This document shows, in pieces, positions 1 through 8,880 of a stretch of DNA of 47,088 nt. Source of the DNA: an uncultured Eubacteriales bacterium (GTDB lineage: Bacteria; Bacillota; Clostridia; Christensenellales; CAG-138); NCBI GenBank assembly GCA_900544965.1, contig UQXE01000015.1, forward strand, positions 1-47,088, written 5' to 3'. A program made the translations under genes and the position numbers. Position 1 is the stretch's first letter. Each line of letters starts with the position of its first letter. Under the pieces are notes generated by a model. That model searched no databases, was not told where the DNA came from, and was given only the letters and a program-made list of their open reading frames with translations.

Positions 1-55
1 CCCCACGAATCCAGCCTGATAGCCGCTTGCGGCCGATGGCTGGCTTTTATGGGTT
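1..55. repeat. Dispersed intergenic repeat, copy 1
   Basis: These 55 bases recur without a mismatch at 319-373. The unit contains short inverted repeats such as GCCGC-TT-GCGGC. It codes for nothing convincing. It resembles a dispersed intergenic repeat of the host genome; copy 1 is probably cut by the window edge, because copy 2 is preceded by a G-rich hairpin block. Confidence 0.85.
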
Positions 56-61
56 AAACCC

Positions 62-85
62 GCATAGTGCTGTACAGTACTATGC
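62..85. repeat. Near-perfect 24-bp palindrome
   Basis: GCATAGT and ACTATGC flank a CTGTACAG-type core, giving a 24-base palindrome with one mismatched (G/T) pair. It lies between the two copies of the 55-bp repeat and belongs to the same structured non-coding block. Its function is unknown. Confidence 0.6.
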
Positions 86-267
86 CAATCGCCTATGGCG
101 GTAATGGGTTCTAAGAACTCCAAAAAATGCACAGGAAATGATCTTAGACGTATCATCCTGATTTTACAATCCATAAAAAATCAGCAGCATGTACAGTGAT
201 TTTTGATACCTTAGGAGCAAACGATGAAAATCCAAACACTAAAAGTCAAACGCTGTTTTTCGGGATT

Positions 268-301
268 CCAAAGGGGACTTTTTACAAAAAGTCCCCTTTG
301 G
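268..301. repeat. 16-bp perfect hairpin of the dispersed repeat
   Basis: The arms CCAAAGGGGACTTTTT and AAAAAGTCCCCTTTGG are perfectly complementary around a 2-base centre (AC). It is followed at once by a second G-rich hairpin (GGGG...GCCCC) and then by copy 2 of the 55-bp repeat. It looks like the entry hairpin of a composite intergenic repeat. The rest of the block 1-383 shows no gene. Confidence 0.7.
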
Positions 302-318
302 CGGGGTTTGGGGCGGAG

Positions 319-373
319 CCCCACGAATCCAGCCTGATAGCCGCTTGCGGCCGATGGCTGGCTTTTATGGGTT
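319..373. repeat. Dispersed intergenic repeat, copy 2
   Basis: This is identical over 55 bases to the first bases of the window and diverges immediately after GGGTT. The two copies are 318 bp apart in direct orientation. Confidence 0.85.
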
Positions 374-383
374 TTACGGCTAA

Positions 384-412
384 AGTAAAAAAAGAGCCGG
401 GATCCCCGGCTC
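384..412 (-). terminator. Rho-independent terminator of the ispH-S1 operon
   Basis: The stem GAGCCGGG/CCCGGCTC (8 bp, loop ATC) is followed on the minus strand by a run of seven T. It lies 31 bp past the ispH-S1 stop codon and closes the five-gene operon that starts at surE. Confidence 0.9.
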
Positions 413-442
413 CTTATCGCTAACTAAATTTAACTTTAAAGA

Positions 443-2800
443 TTACTCATCTTCTCCTGCGTCAAAACCCGAAAACAGGGATGCAAGCGAGGTTGTGGCC
501 TGTTCGACCGGCGGAAGTTCGTAATCCGCGTCTTCACGGCGCGGACGGCGCTCACGCTCGGGCCTCTGCTCATTGTTTCTCGGTTCGCTTGACGGGCGCT
601 CACGGCGTTCCCTGTGCTCTGGGGCTGTACGCTCACGCGGAGCGGAAGGCTGCTGCTGTTTTTGCTGCTCTATCTGAGCCCTTCTGTCTGCTCTCTCACG
701 CGCCATCTTAGCCCGCTCTTCGCGTTCTTTTGCCAGCTCGGCTACCAGTTCAGGGTTTTCCTCAAGTATTACGTCGCGGCGGCTTAGGCTTATACGCTTC
801 GCCTCGGGATTGACCTCAAGAACCTTACAGCGCACCATATCGCCTACGTTCAGCTCATCTTCAACCTTCTGTACGCGTCTCGCGCCAACCTGCGATATAT
901 GTATAAGTCCGTCAATGGTAGGCTCAAGCGCTACAAACGCGCCGAAATCCACTATGCGTACTACCTTCCCCTCGACAATGCTGCCTACCGGATACTTTTC
1001 AGCCGCCATTGTCCACGGTTTTGGTTGAAGCTGCTTGTACCCCAGGGAAATACGCCCCTTTTGCGAATCCACGTTAAGAACCAGCAATTCTACTTCCTGG
1101 CCAGCGCGAAGCACGTCTGACGGATTTTTAACCCTTCCCCATGCTACATCCGTTACGTGTATGAGGCCGTCCACCCCGCCTATATCCACAAATGCGCCAT
1201 AGTTTGTAAGCCTGCGCACAGTGCCTGTTACCTTCATGCCGGCCTTAAGGGTTTCAAACTTTTCCTTCTTCGCCTGCTCCGCTTCCTCCATCAGCACTTG
1301 CTTATGGGATGCGACTATGCGCTTGCGGCTACGGTCAATCTCAATTATCTTGAGCTTGAGAGGCTTTTTAACAAAATCCTGTATGCTTTCAACATATTTA
1401 GTTGAAAGATGTGAGGCGGGAACAAATGCCCTAACGCCATCGATAGTGGCTATAAGCCCTCCCTTGACAACCTCTTTTCCTATACCGTCATAGATTTTGT
1501 TCTCGGCCTCAGGATCCTGGATAAGCCTATCCCAAAGCCTCTTGTTCTCAACGTTTTTACGGGAAAGCAGTACATTGCCCTCTCCGTCGTTTACCTTGAG
1601 CACCTCTACCTCTATAACGTCGCCAATCTTTAGCATCTCTGCCGGATCCACGGTGTCGTCATGGGAAAATTCGCTTCGCGGAATGAACCCGTCTGACTTG
1701 TAACCTATATTCACACAGACCTCGCCGTCAACGATCTGAACCACGGAACCCTTGATTAACTGTCCGTTTCTTATGCGTACAAGAGTTTTCTCAAACGCTT
1801 CGGCAAACGAGGATTCGGCCGTGTCGGCCTGAGCCTGGTCCGGCTCTGTGACAATAGGTTCAGTCGATGCAGCGGGTTCCGCTGCGGTGGGTTCTGTGAC
1901 GGTAGCTGTATCTTCAGCTTTTACCTCACTGACCTGCTCTTTCGGGCATTCAGCCATCGTCTTTTCCATTTCGCTCATTCTGGTTATAACCTCCCTAATC
2001 ATCCGATGAGGCGTTGACGCGCCTGCAACAACACCTATTATATCATTACAATCAAACTTTTCAAGTACAAGTTGACAAGGTTTTGCTATTGATTGTACTT
2101 TTTTGCCATGTTTTTTGCAAATATCGGCAAGTTTTTTTGTATTCGAGCTGTTAGAGCCGCCTATCACTATCATAGCGTCGCATATTTTGGACAGCCGCTC
2201 GGCCTCCTCCTGGCGCTTTACTGTAACGTCGCATATCGTATTGAACACATCAACATCACAAAACCTCCGTTTCATCTCCTCGGCGATAGCCTTATACGCT
2301 TCAACGGAAAAGGTGGTCTGCGCTACCAGACATACATTCTTAAATCCATCGGGCAATGCTTTTAACTCGTCGGCTGTTTTTACGAAATAAGCGCTGTCTT
2401 CGCACCATCCGTTTATCCCGATCACCTCTGGATGTTTTTTTTCTCCCGCTATTATAATGATGTGTCCTTTTTTGTATTCGTTTGACACTACTTGGTGTAT
2501 CCTTCTTACAAAGGGACAAGTGGCGTCAACTACTACGATCTTCATCGCTTCACATAATTTATATATTTCAGGAGGCGCTCCATGCGAACGTATAACGAGC
2601 ACGTCCCCTGCTTTGAGCCCCTCTACGCTGTCTACCGGAAGTACACCTTTTTCTTTAAGGTCGTCTACCGCATCCTCGTTATGCATGAGCTCGCCATATG
2701 TGAATACCCTGCCATGCTCGGCGGCCGCAGCCATTGCAAGGTTAACGGCACGCTCTACACCAAAGCAGAATCCCGATTCATTCGCGGCTATTATCTTCAA
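443..2800 (-). CDS. ispH: Fused IspH (HMBPP reductase) and four-domain S1 RNA-binding protein
   Basis: Residues 1 to about 282 form IspH, the last enzyme of the MEP isoprenoid pathway, which reduces HMBPP to IPP and DMAPP using a [4Fe-4S] cluster. The three cluster cysteines are C12 (SGFCFGV), C95 (ATCPFV) and C190 (NTIC), and H40, H73 and H123 match the conserved histidines. A Pro/Thr/Glu-rich linker (about 283-335) leads to four S1 domains (about 348-418, 433-505, 518-590, 604-675) and an Arg/Gln/Glu-rich disordered tail. Such IspH-S1 fusions are known in Clostridia, where the S1 part stands in for ribosomal protein S1. The start is TTG with GGAGG six bases upstream, inside the end of plsC (23-bp overlap). 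It is the last gene of the surE operon. Identification is firm; how the two halves cooperate is not known from sequence. Confidence 0.95.
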   Translation of the reverse strand: MKIIAANESGFCFGVERAVNLAMAAAAEHGRVFTYGELMHNEDAVDDLKEKGVLPVDSVEGLKAGDVLVIRSHGAPPEIYKLCEAMKIVVVDATCPFVRRIHQVVSNEYKKGHIIIIAGEKKHPEVIGINGWCEDSAYFVKTADELKALPDGFKNVCLVAQTTFSVEAYKAIAEEMKRRFCDVDVFNTICDVTVKRQEEAERLSKICDAMIVIGGSNSSNTKKLADICKKHGKKVQSIAKPCQLVLEKFDCNDIIGVVAGASTPHRMIREVITRMSEMEKTMAECPKEQVSEVKAEDTATVTEPTAAEPAASTEPIVTEPDQAQADTAESSFAEAFEKTLVRIRNGQLIKGSVVQIVDGEVCVNIGYKSDGFIPRSEFSHDDTVDPAEMLKIGDVIEVEVLKVNDGEGNVLLSRKNVENKRLWDRLIQDPEAENKIYDGIGKEVVKGGLIATIDGVRAFVPASHLSTKYVESIQDFVKKPLKLKIIEIDRSRKRIVASHKQVLMEEAEQAKKEKFETLKAGMKVTGTVRRLTNYGAFVDIGGVDGLIHVTDVAWGRVKNPSDVLRAGQEVELLVLNVDSQKGRISLGYKQLQPKPWTMAAEKYPVGSIVEGKVVRIVDFGAFVALEPTIDGLIHISQVGARRVQKVEDELNVGDMVRCKVLEVNPEAKRISLSRRDVILEENPELVAELAKEREERAKMARERADRRAQIEQQKQQQPSAPRERTAPEHRERRERPSSEPRNNEQRPERERRPRREDADYELPPVEQATTSLASLFSGFDAGEDE

Positions 2801-3392
2801 GTTTTGCCTCCAGCTCTATGCGAAGCGCATCTATTGAATCAGAAATTTCATCAGTGACTACGTCAACAAGAATTGACTTTTTCGTATTTGCTGCTATGTC
2901 GTTTATATCAATGGGGGTTCCCACCGCCATCTTGGGCCTTCCCGATCTGAAGCTGTCCGGATGAATATATATTGGTATTATTGGCGCTCGTGAGCGCACT
3001 GCAAGAAACGCCGTCCCCTTTTCAAAGCTATCCATCCGTCCGGTGATTGAGCGTTTGCCCTCTGGAAATATTCCAAAGATTTTTCCTTTGTCCAAAACCT
3101 TCATCGCACGCTTAAGCGATTGAAGGTCCGCGTTTTTCCTATCAACGGGGAAGGAAAGCAGCGAGCGCAGTAACAGCGCTATAAGCTTATTTGAAAACAG
3201 TTCCTTCTTAGCCATAAAGTGTATATTTCTAAAGGATATTATGGCCAAAAGCACAGGATCAAGCATGGAGGTATGGTTCGACGCAAAGACCGCCTTGCCC
3301 TTAACAGCCAGGTTTTCCTTACCTATTATCATCGGCCTCCATAATAACCATAACAGCGGACCGATGGTGTATTTCAGGATAATGTAAAGCAT
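2778..3392 (-). CDS. plsC: 1-acyl-sn-glycerol-3-phosphate acyltransferase
   Basis: This 204-residue PlsC-type acyltransferase transfers an acyl chain to lysophosphatidic acid, giving phosphatidic acid at the membrane. The catalytic HX4D block is NHTSMLD (H40, D45), and the substrate-binding FPEG is at 109-112. A hydrophobic N-terminus (residues 1-20) should anchor it to the membrane. The length is typical of short bacterial PlsC proteins. It starts four bases after the cmk stop and its 3' end overlaps the TTG start of ispH, so the three genes are translationally close. The order cmk-plsC-ispH/S1 is common in Clostridia. The acyl donor (acyl-ACP or acyl-CoA) cannot be told from sequence. Confidence 0.92.
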   Translation of the reverse strand: MLYIILKYTIGPLLWLLWRPMIIGKENLAVKGKAVFASNHTSMLDPVLLAIISFRNIHFMAKKELFSNKLIALLLRSLLSFPVDRKNADLQSLKRAMKVLDKGKIFGIFPEGKRSITGRMDSFEKGTAFLAVRSRAPIIPIYIHPDSFRSGRPKMAVGTPIDINDIAANTKKSILVDVVTDEISDSIDALRIELEAKLEDNSRE

Positions 3393-3396
3393 GTGG

Positions 3397-4071
3397 CTAC
3401 CGTCCTATTGCGTCCAGCATCAGGTTGATAACCGCTTCCGCGGTCATATTTGTAGTATCTATAAGTATTGCGTCGTCCGCCCTCTTCAAAGGAGCAAACT
3501 CCCTTGTGGAATCCACCCTGTCACGGTTCGCAATTTCACGCTCTATGTCCTCGTAGGTCCTTCCCCCATCCGTCCCGGAGCGCCTTAGGTCAAACATTCT
3601 TCTTCTTGCCCGCTCCTTTACATCGGCTGTGATGTAAAACTTAAACTCGGCGTCGGGCAAGACATACGACCCTATGTCCCGTCCATCCATTATTATGCTG
3701 TTCCTTTCAGCTATCCCACGCTGAAGCTCAACCAGCTTTACCCTGACCTCCGGTATCGTTCCTATATCAGAGGCTGCCTTTGATACATCCTGCGTCCTAA
3801 TCTTATCCGTAATATCCACGCCGTCTAAAAATACGCGCTGAACTCCCGCGCAAAACACAACGTCGATATCGGTGGAGGCAATCATCGGCGCTATCCTATC
3901 CCTGTCTGCCGGGTTAATCCCCAAGTCAAGCGCTTTCTTGCCGGCAGCCCTGTACATCGCTCCCGTATCAAGGTGCATTATTCCGAGCCTTTTCGCCAGC
4001 GATTTGGCTATGGTGCTCTTTCCCGCGCCGGCGGGGCCGTCTATAGCAATGCTGAGGTATTTCTGTTGCAT
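3397..4071 (-). CDS. cmk: Cytidylate kinase
   Basis: This protein phosphorylates CMP and dCMP to the diphosphates for nucleotide salvage and phospholipid CDP-donor supply. It has 224 residues, the usual length. The P-loop is GPAGAGKST (residues 12-20), followed by the LDTGAMYR substrate motif, the internal MDGRDIGSYVLPDA CMP-binding segment, and the RRxxDLRR lid region. A GGAGA ribosome binding site stands before the ATG. It lies 10 bp after the flavoprotein gene and just before plsC in the operon. Nothing is unusual. Confidence 0.95.
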   Translation of the reverse strand: MQQKYLSIAIDGPAGAGKSTIAKSLAKRLGIMHLDTGAMYRAAGKKALDLGINPADRDRIAPMIASTDIDVVFCAGVQRVFLDGVDITDKIRTQDVSKAASDIGTIPEVRVKLVELQRGIAERNSIIMDGRDIGSYVLPDAEFKFYITADVKERARRRMFDLRRSGTDGGRTYEDIEREIANRDRVDSTREFAPLKRADDAILIDTTNMTAEAVINLMLDAIGR

Positions 4072-4081
4072 ATGTCTCCGT

Positions 4082-5302
4082 TCAGTCTATCGATTTTCCG
4101 GCGAGATAACCGGTTGAAAACGCAATCTGCAGGTTGAAACCGCCTGTAAACGCGTCAACGTCAATCAGTTCTCCGGCAAAATACAGGCCCCGTACGATCT
4201 TCGACTCCATTGAGGACGGGTTTATATCCCTGACGCTTACCCCGCCCCTGGTTACTATAGCTTCATCGAGGGATAATGTACCGCTTACGGTAAACGGAAG
4301 GCGCTTTATAAGCTCTATCAAAGCCATCCGCTGACCCCTTGTAATGTCCGCTACAGACGTTTCCTGCCCTAAGCCGCTTAGATCAATAATAACAGGAATC
4401 AGGCGTTTGGGCAACAGATCCGTAAGCGCGTTTCTAAGCTGCTTGTTTTTGTACTTTTCAAAATCTCTCAATATACGCCTGTCCAGCTCGTCGGAAAGAA
4501 GGCCTGGCTTTAGATCGATATAACACCTTATACCCTCTGGCGAATCCGCGATTATGCTGCTTAGCGTCAGCACAAGCGGCCCCGTAACGCCGAAGTGCGC
4601 AAACAGCAGCTCGCCCAATTCAGAGTATATGTCTTTTTTCCCATTCTGGGCGGTTAATGTAACATTCTTTAACGTTAAACCCATCAGCTGCAGGGGCCAT
4701 TCTTCCTCTGTCCTTAGGGGTATGAGCGCGGGCTTAGGCGGATTGACGCTATGGCCCAGGCTTCTGGCAAACTCGTATCCGTCCCCGGTAGAGCCGGTGC
4801 TTCGATAGCTTGCTCCCCCCGTCGCCATTATCACCCTGTCAAAGGCCGCTTGAACGCCGTTGACGGATAATGCAAATGAACTATCAGCATTATAGTTTAT
4901 CGATTCTATACGGGAATTAAGCTCCATTTTAACGCCGCACGCCGTCGCGTGGTTTGTAAGCGCACGGATTACGTCGCTTGATTTATCGGACTCGGGAAAA
5001 ACCCTGTATCCTCTTTCCAGTTTTGTTTTTACACCCAGCCCATTGAGCAATTCCACTATATCTTGATTTGAAAACGCGCTGAACGCGCTGTGCATAAACC
5101 TAGAGTTTCTTGGAATGTTGCTAAAAAACTCTTCAGTTTGCGTCATGTTTGTTATATTGCACCGGCCCTTGCCCGTAAGGTACAGCTTTTTGCCTGTTTT
5201 CTCGTTTTTCTCAAACAGGGTTACGGCATGGCCGTTTTCCGCCGCAACCGCGGCTGCAAGCATCCCGGCTGGCCCGCCTCCTATTACTGCCACGGTGCTC
5301 AT
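4082..5302 (-). CDS. HI0933/BaiN-family NAD(P)/FAD-dependent oxidoreductase
   Basis: This is a 406-residue flavoprotein of the HI0933 (YhiN/BaiN) family. The N-terminal dinucleotide-binding motif GGGPAGMLAA is at residues 8-17, followed by FEKNEKTGKKLYLTGKGRCN, typical of the family. MATGGASYRSTGSTGDGYEFA is a second flavin-contacting block, and the C-terminal GELIDVDAFTGGFNLQIAFSTG segment is the conserved signature. Some members reduce bile-acid intermediates in gut Clostridia, but most have no proven substrate, so I give no gene symbol. The start ATG overlaps the surE stop by four bases, which implies coupled translation. The stop codon is TGA. Confidence 0.9.
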   Translation of the reverse strand: MSTVAVIGGGPAGMLAAAVAAENGHAVTLFEKNEKTGKKLYLTGKGRCNITNMTQTEEFFSNIPRNSRFMHSAFSAFSNQDIVELLNGLGVKTKLERGYRVFPESDKSSDVIRALTNHATACGVKMELNSRIESINYNADSSFALSVNGVQAAFDRVIMATGGASYRSTGSTGDGYEFARSLGHSVNPPKPALIPLRTEEEWPLQLMGLTLKNVTLTAQNGKKDIYSELGELLFAHFGVTGPLVLTLSSIIADSPEGIRCYIDLKPGLLSDELDRRILRDFEKYKNKQLRNALTDLLPKRLIPVIIDLSGLGQETSVADITRGQRMALIELIKRLPFTVSGTLSLDEAIVTRGGVSVRDINPSSMESKIVRGLYFAGELIDVDAFTGGFNLQIAFSTGYLAGKSID

Positions 5303-6075
5303 ATGTCTGTTCCCTCCATTGAGGCTCGAAGTTCCGATATACGCGAATCCATGGTTAAGTCGGTGGTCAATGGGGTTATCGTTATATATCCCCGCTGGGT
5401 CCAGCTCCAGTCGTCGTCTTTGCTGTAGTCTTCAAGCTTTGAAACCTCTGTTGAAGGAACCCAATAATAGCGCCTTCCGAAGGGGTCGGTCCTCTCAATA
5501 TAAACGCGCTCATATTCCCTGCGCCCCAGCCTTGTCACCTTTAGCCCCTTTATACTGCCCTTATCTACATCTGGTACGTTTATGTTTGCGACAAAATCGC
5601 AGCCTAAGCCATTTCTATACAGCCTTTCACTTATTTTTCTTACTGCTTCCGCCGCCGTCTCAAGATGCTTTGGGGAAAACGAAGTTAAGGAAGCCGCAAT
5701 GGAAGGCACGCCTAGAATAGCGCCCTCGATTGCGGCTGACACGGTTCCAGAATACATAACGTCGGCGCCCCTGTTTGCGCCTATATTGATGCCCGATATC
5801 AAAAGGTCGGGCTTAGCGTCTAGATTGCCTATCGCCAGTTTTACGCAGTCCACGGGAGTGCCGTTAACAGCATATGTGGGTACGCTGTCAAGACCGTATC
5901 CAATATCAACCCGCCGGCATCTGAGCGGCGACATCAGGGTGAAGGAGTGCCCCGCCCCGCTGCGCTCCACATCCGGAGCTGCAATGAATAATTCGTGCCG
6001 TTTCATCAGCTCAACCGCCATAGCACGAATTCCCGGTGAATAAACCCCATCGTCATTAACAAGTAGAATGCGCAT
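5299..6075 (-). CDS. surE: 5'/3'-nucleotidase SurE
   Basis: SurE is a metal-dependent nucleoside monophosphate phosphatase. The N-terminal LLVNDDGVYSPGI motif carries the paired Asp metal ligands (D8, D9), and SGINIGANRGADVMYSGTVSAA is the second conserved metal and substrate block. The length of 258 residues is normal. The C-terminal WVPSTEVSK and TPLTTDLT segments also fit the family. It is the first gene of the operon running to ispH-S1. A TGGAG ribosome binding site precedes the ATG, with a consensus-like promoter 32-60 bp upstream. Confidence 0.94.
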   Translation of the reverse strand: MRILLVNDDGVYSPGIRAMAVELMKRHELFIAAPDVERSGAGHSFTLMSPLRCRRVDIGYGLDSVPTYAVNGTPVDCVKLAIGNLDAKPDLLISGINIGANRGADVMYSGTVSAAIEGAILGVPSIAASLTSFSPKHLETAAEAVRKISERLYRNGLGCDFVANINVPDVDKGSIKGLKVTRLGRREYERVYIERTDPFGRRYYWVPSTEVSKLEDYSKDDDWSWTQRGYITITPLTTDLTMDSRISELRASMEGTDI

Positions 6076-6106
6076 TTAAAACTCCATAAGAAAAATTGTT
6101 ACTAAA

Positions 6107-6135
6107 ATTATATCAGATTTAGCTATTCCTATCAA
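6107..6135 (-). promoter_or_regulatory. SigA-type promoter of the surE operon
   Basis: On the minus strand TTGATA and TATAAT are separated by exactly 17 bp. The -10 box ends 32 bp before the surE ATG. It should drive surE, the flavoprotein, cmk, plsC and ispH-S1. Confidence 0.8.
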
Positions 6136-6181
6136 ACGCTTATGCCCTGATTTTTTTGCTGTCAATACCCGATTATAGCTC

Positions 6182-6208
6182 AAGCCGGGTATTTCGCATA
6201 CCCGGCTT
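6182..6208 (-). terminator. Terminator after the oxaloacetate decarboxylase operon
   Basis: There is an 11-bp perfect stem AAGCCGGGTAT/ATACCCGGCTT with a TTCGC loop, lying 22 bp past the oadA stop. The minus-strand U-tract is poor, so termination may be partial. Confidence 0.7.
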
Positions 6209-6229
6209 AAATAATTACATAGTACCCGT

Positions 6230-7672
6230 TTATTCGGTCAGATCCTCTACATAGAGCTCTCTTGTCACATCCGCCTCTGTCGCATCGGAGGATTTGCCTC
6301 TCCGCTCCTCAAAAAACTTTGTGGCAACCTGCGGAAAAAGGGCGTAGCTCAGCACATCCTCCTCGCAGGCGGCGTACTCGGCTATCTCATTTGCACATTT
6401 TTTAAATTCAGGCTCAAGCAAATCGGCGGGACGACAGGTTATTACCTTTTTATCTCCTATCGCCTTTTTGCGTACTTCCTCGTTTACAGGAGCGGGCAGC
6501 TTTCCATATTCGCCGGCAAGGACGGCCTTTGACTCCTTTGTAAACATCTTATATCGCTCTCCGGATATCACATTTAAAACCGCTTGCGTACCAACGATCT
6601 GGCTTGTTGGCGTAACGAGCGGCGGATAGCCAAAGTCTTTGCGCACCCGAGGGATTTCTTCCAAAACATCATAGTATCTATCCTCGGCGTTAGCCTGCTT
6701 AAGCTGTGAAATAAGGTTTGAAAGCATTCCACCGGGAACCTGATACATCAGAATATTGGTATCCACCCTCATGGCCTTCTCATTTAAAAATCCATCCTTT
6801 TTAAGCCGCTCCGCCACGCCCAAAAAGTACTTTGAAGCTTGGGCAAGCTTGGCAAGGTCAAGCCCTGTGTCATGTTCAGTTCCCCTTAAGGTGGCGACCA
6901 GCGGCTCCGTAGCCGGCTGTGAGGTTCCGTTGCCCATTGCGGAAAGCGCGCAGTCCACTATATCAACCCCTGCCTCCACTGCCATAAGGTAGGTCATATC
7001 TCCGGTTCCCGCGGTATTGTGTGTGTGCAGATGAATCGGGACGCTTACCTCTGACTTTAGGCGCTTTACAAGCGAGTATGCGTCAAATGGAAGCAGCAGG
7101 TTTGCCATATCCTTTATGCATATGACATCCGCGCCCATATCGACAAGGTCCTTTGCAAGCTTGACAAAGTAATCCTCGTTATGGACGGGGCTTACGGTGT
7201 AGCTTATGGCAGGCTCGCATATGCCGCCGTATTTTTTTGTGAATTTTATTGCCGACTCAAGGTTTCTTATATCGTTGAGCGCATCAAAAATCCTGATTAC
7301 GTCAATTCCGTTTTCTATTGCCTTCTCGCAGAACTTTTCCACGATATCGTCCGCGTAATGCTTATACCCAAGTATATTTTGGCCCCTGAAAAGCATTTGA
7401 AGCTTAGTATTTGGCAGGTGCTTCCTCAGCGTTCTCAGACGTTCCCACGGGTCTTCGTTCAAGAATCTAAGGCAGCTGTCAAAGGTCGCCCCTCCCCAGC
7501 ACTCCAACGACCAGTAGCCTATACTGTCCAGCAGCTCACATGCGGGGAGCATCTCTTCAATCCGCATGCGCGTAGCGGCCAACGACTGGTGGGCGTCCCT
7601 GAGGATTGTATCGGTTATCATAAGCCTATGCTTGCTATTGCTGTTGGCCGGCTTATCATTTTTCTGTGTCAT
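6230..7672 (-). CDS. oadA: Oxaloacetate decarboxylase alpha subunit (carboxyltransferase)
   Basis: This subunit moves the carboxyl group of oxaloacetate to the biotin of the carrier protein, leaving pyruvate. It has a DRE-TIM/HMGL-like barrel starting with TDTILRDAHQSL (residues 20-31). The metal and catalytic residues are visible as K187 in CIKDMANLL and the histidines of HLHTHNT (214-218). A PYC-OadA conserved domain follows (about 300-480). There is no C-terminal biotinyl domain, which agrees with the separate carrier gene upstream. An AGGAGG ribosome binding site sits before the ATG. It is the last of four linked genes. Pyruvate carboxylase subunit B is the close alternative, but the adjacent beta and gamma subunits favour a Na+-pumping decarboxylase. 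Confidence 0.93.
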   Translation of the reverse strand: MTQKNDKPANSNSKHRLMITDTILRDAHQSLAATRMRIEEMLPACELLDSIGYWSLECWGGATFDSCLRFLNEDPWERLRTLRKHLPNTKLQMLFRGQNILGYKHYADDIVEKFCEKAIENGIDVIRIFDALNDIRNLESAIKFTKKYGGICEPAISYTVSPVHNEDYFVKLAKDLVDMGADVICIKDMANLLLPFDAYSLVKRLKSEVSVPIHLHTHNTAGTGDMTYLMAVEAGVDIVDCALSAMGNGTSQPATEPLVATLRGTEHDTGLDLAKLAQASKYFLGVAERLKKDGFLNEKAMRVDTNILMYQVPGGMLSNLISQLKQANAEDRYYDVLEEIPRVRKDFGYPPLVTPTSQIVGTQAVLNVISGERYKMFTKESKAVLAGEYGKLPAPVNEEVRKKAIGDKKVITCRPADLLEPEFKKCANEIAEYAACEEDVLSYALFPQVATKFFEERRGKSSDATEADVTRELYVEDLTE

Positions 7673-7695
7673 GTTAAGACCTCCTTATGGACTGG

Positions 7696-8841
7696 TCAGC
7701 TAAATATCGACAGGAACACGCCCGCCGCTATAGCAGACCCAATAACACCCGCGACGTTTGGCCCCATAGCGTGCATGAGAAGGAAATTCCTCGGGTTTTC
7801 CTTCTGGCCTACGGTCTGCGAAACCCTCGCCGCCATTGGCACGGCTGAAACGCCGGCCGAGCCTATGAGCGGGTTTACCTTTTCCTTCAGGAAGAGGTTC
7901 ATTATCTTGGCTATTATGACGCCGCCCGCGGTACTGCATACAAACGCGAATACGCCTATCAGCATTATCCGCAGGGTGTCCCACTGCAGGAAAACGTCCG
8001 CGCTTGCCTTGGAACCAACGCACACGCCAAGAAAGATCGTTACTATATTTACCAGCTCGTTCTGTGCGGTTTTGCTGAGCCGGTCTACAACCCCACTCTC
8101 TTTAAGCAGGTTCCCCAGCATCAGCATGCCAATCAGGGAAGCGGCGCTTGGAAGCAGCAGCACAACGAAAATTGTAACCATTATAGGGAATATTATCTTT
8201 TCCTTTTTAGAAACGGGACGAAGCTGCTTCATTACTATCTGGCGTTCTTTTTTGGTTGTAAACAGTTTCATAATCGGAGGCTGAATCACCGGAACCAGCG
8301 CCATATACGAATATGCCGCGATCGTTATCGTACCAATCAGCGTAGGATATAGCCTGCTGGTAGTAAATATCGTGGTAGGACCGTCAGCTCCTCCTATTAT
8401 TCCTATAGACGCCGCAGCCTCAGCTGGGAATCCAAGCGCAAGAGCAAGCAAAAACGCAAGGAAGATGCCTATCTGAGCGGCAGCACCCAAGATAAGGCTT
8501 TTAGGATTTGCAATCAATGGGCCAAAATCGGTCATCGCGCCCACGCCAAGGAATATAAGCGCGGGATATATGCCGAGTTTTACGCCGTAGTCCAGATAAT
8601 ACAGTAACCCGCCTACATTGTTGTTAAACTCCGACGGGGGGTCCAAAAGTCCGGCTCCAGGAAGGTTTGCCAAAAGCATTCCAAAGGCTATCGGCAAAAG
8701 AAGCAGCGGTTCATATTTTTTGACAATGGCAAGATACAGAAGAAAGCACGCTACGGCTATCATTATCAGCATCTTCCAGTTTCCCCCCTGGAACAGCAAG
8801 GCAAATCCGGTTCCGGAGAAAAATTCACTTATAGCTTCCAT
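7696..8841 (-). CDS. oadB: Na+-translocating decarboxylase beta subunit
   Basis: This is the integral membrane subunit that releases CO2 from carboxybiotin and exports Na+, storing decarboxylation energy as a sodium gradient. It has 381 residues with many hydrophobic segments (around 9-11 predicted by eye). The family signature is present: IGIIGGADGPTTIFTTSRL contains the Asp needed for Na+ binding, and NPLIGSAGVSAVPMAARV is conserved near the C-terminus. It stands between the carrier and alpha subunit genes. A GAGGGGT ribosome binding site precedes the ATG. Beta subunits of methylmalonyl-CoA and glutaconyl-CoA decarboxylases are alike; the OadA neighbour points to oxaloacetate. Confidence 0.93.
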   Translation of the reverse strand: MEAISEFFSGTGFALLFQGGNWKMLIMIAVACFLLYLAIVKKYEPLLLLPIAFGMLLANLPGAGLLDPPSEFNNNVGGLLYYLDYGVKLGIYPALIFLGVGAMTDFGPLIANPKSLILGAAAQIGIFLAFLLALALGFPAEAAASIGIIGGADGPTTIFTTSRLYPTLIGTITIAAYSYMALVPVIQPPIMKLFTTKKERQIVMKQLRPVSKKEKIIFPIMVTIFVVLLLPSAASLIGMLMLGNLLKESGVVDRLSKTAQNELVNIVTIFLGVCVGSKASADVFLQWDTLRIMLIGVFAFVCSTAGGVIIAKIMNLFLKEKVNPLIGSAGVSAVPMAARVSQTVGQKENPRNFLLMHAMGPNVAGVIGSAIAAGVFLSIFS

Positions 8842-8880
8842 AAATATGTTACCCCTCTATGCATTTAGCGTCATAAGGCA

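Noticed and set aside
196..423. 75-codon frame through the repeat block at the window start
   Set aside because: It runs through a perfect hairpin, the direct repeat and the operon terminator; not a gene.
7181..8284. 367-codon plus-strand open frame across oadA and oadB
   Set aside because: It is antisense to two well-supported genes and its product has no motif of its own.
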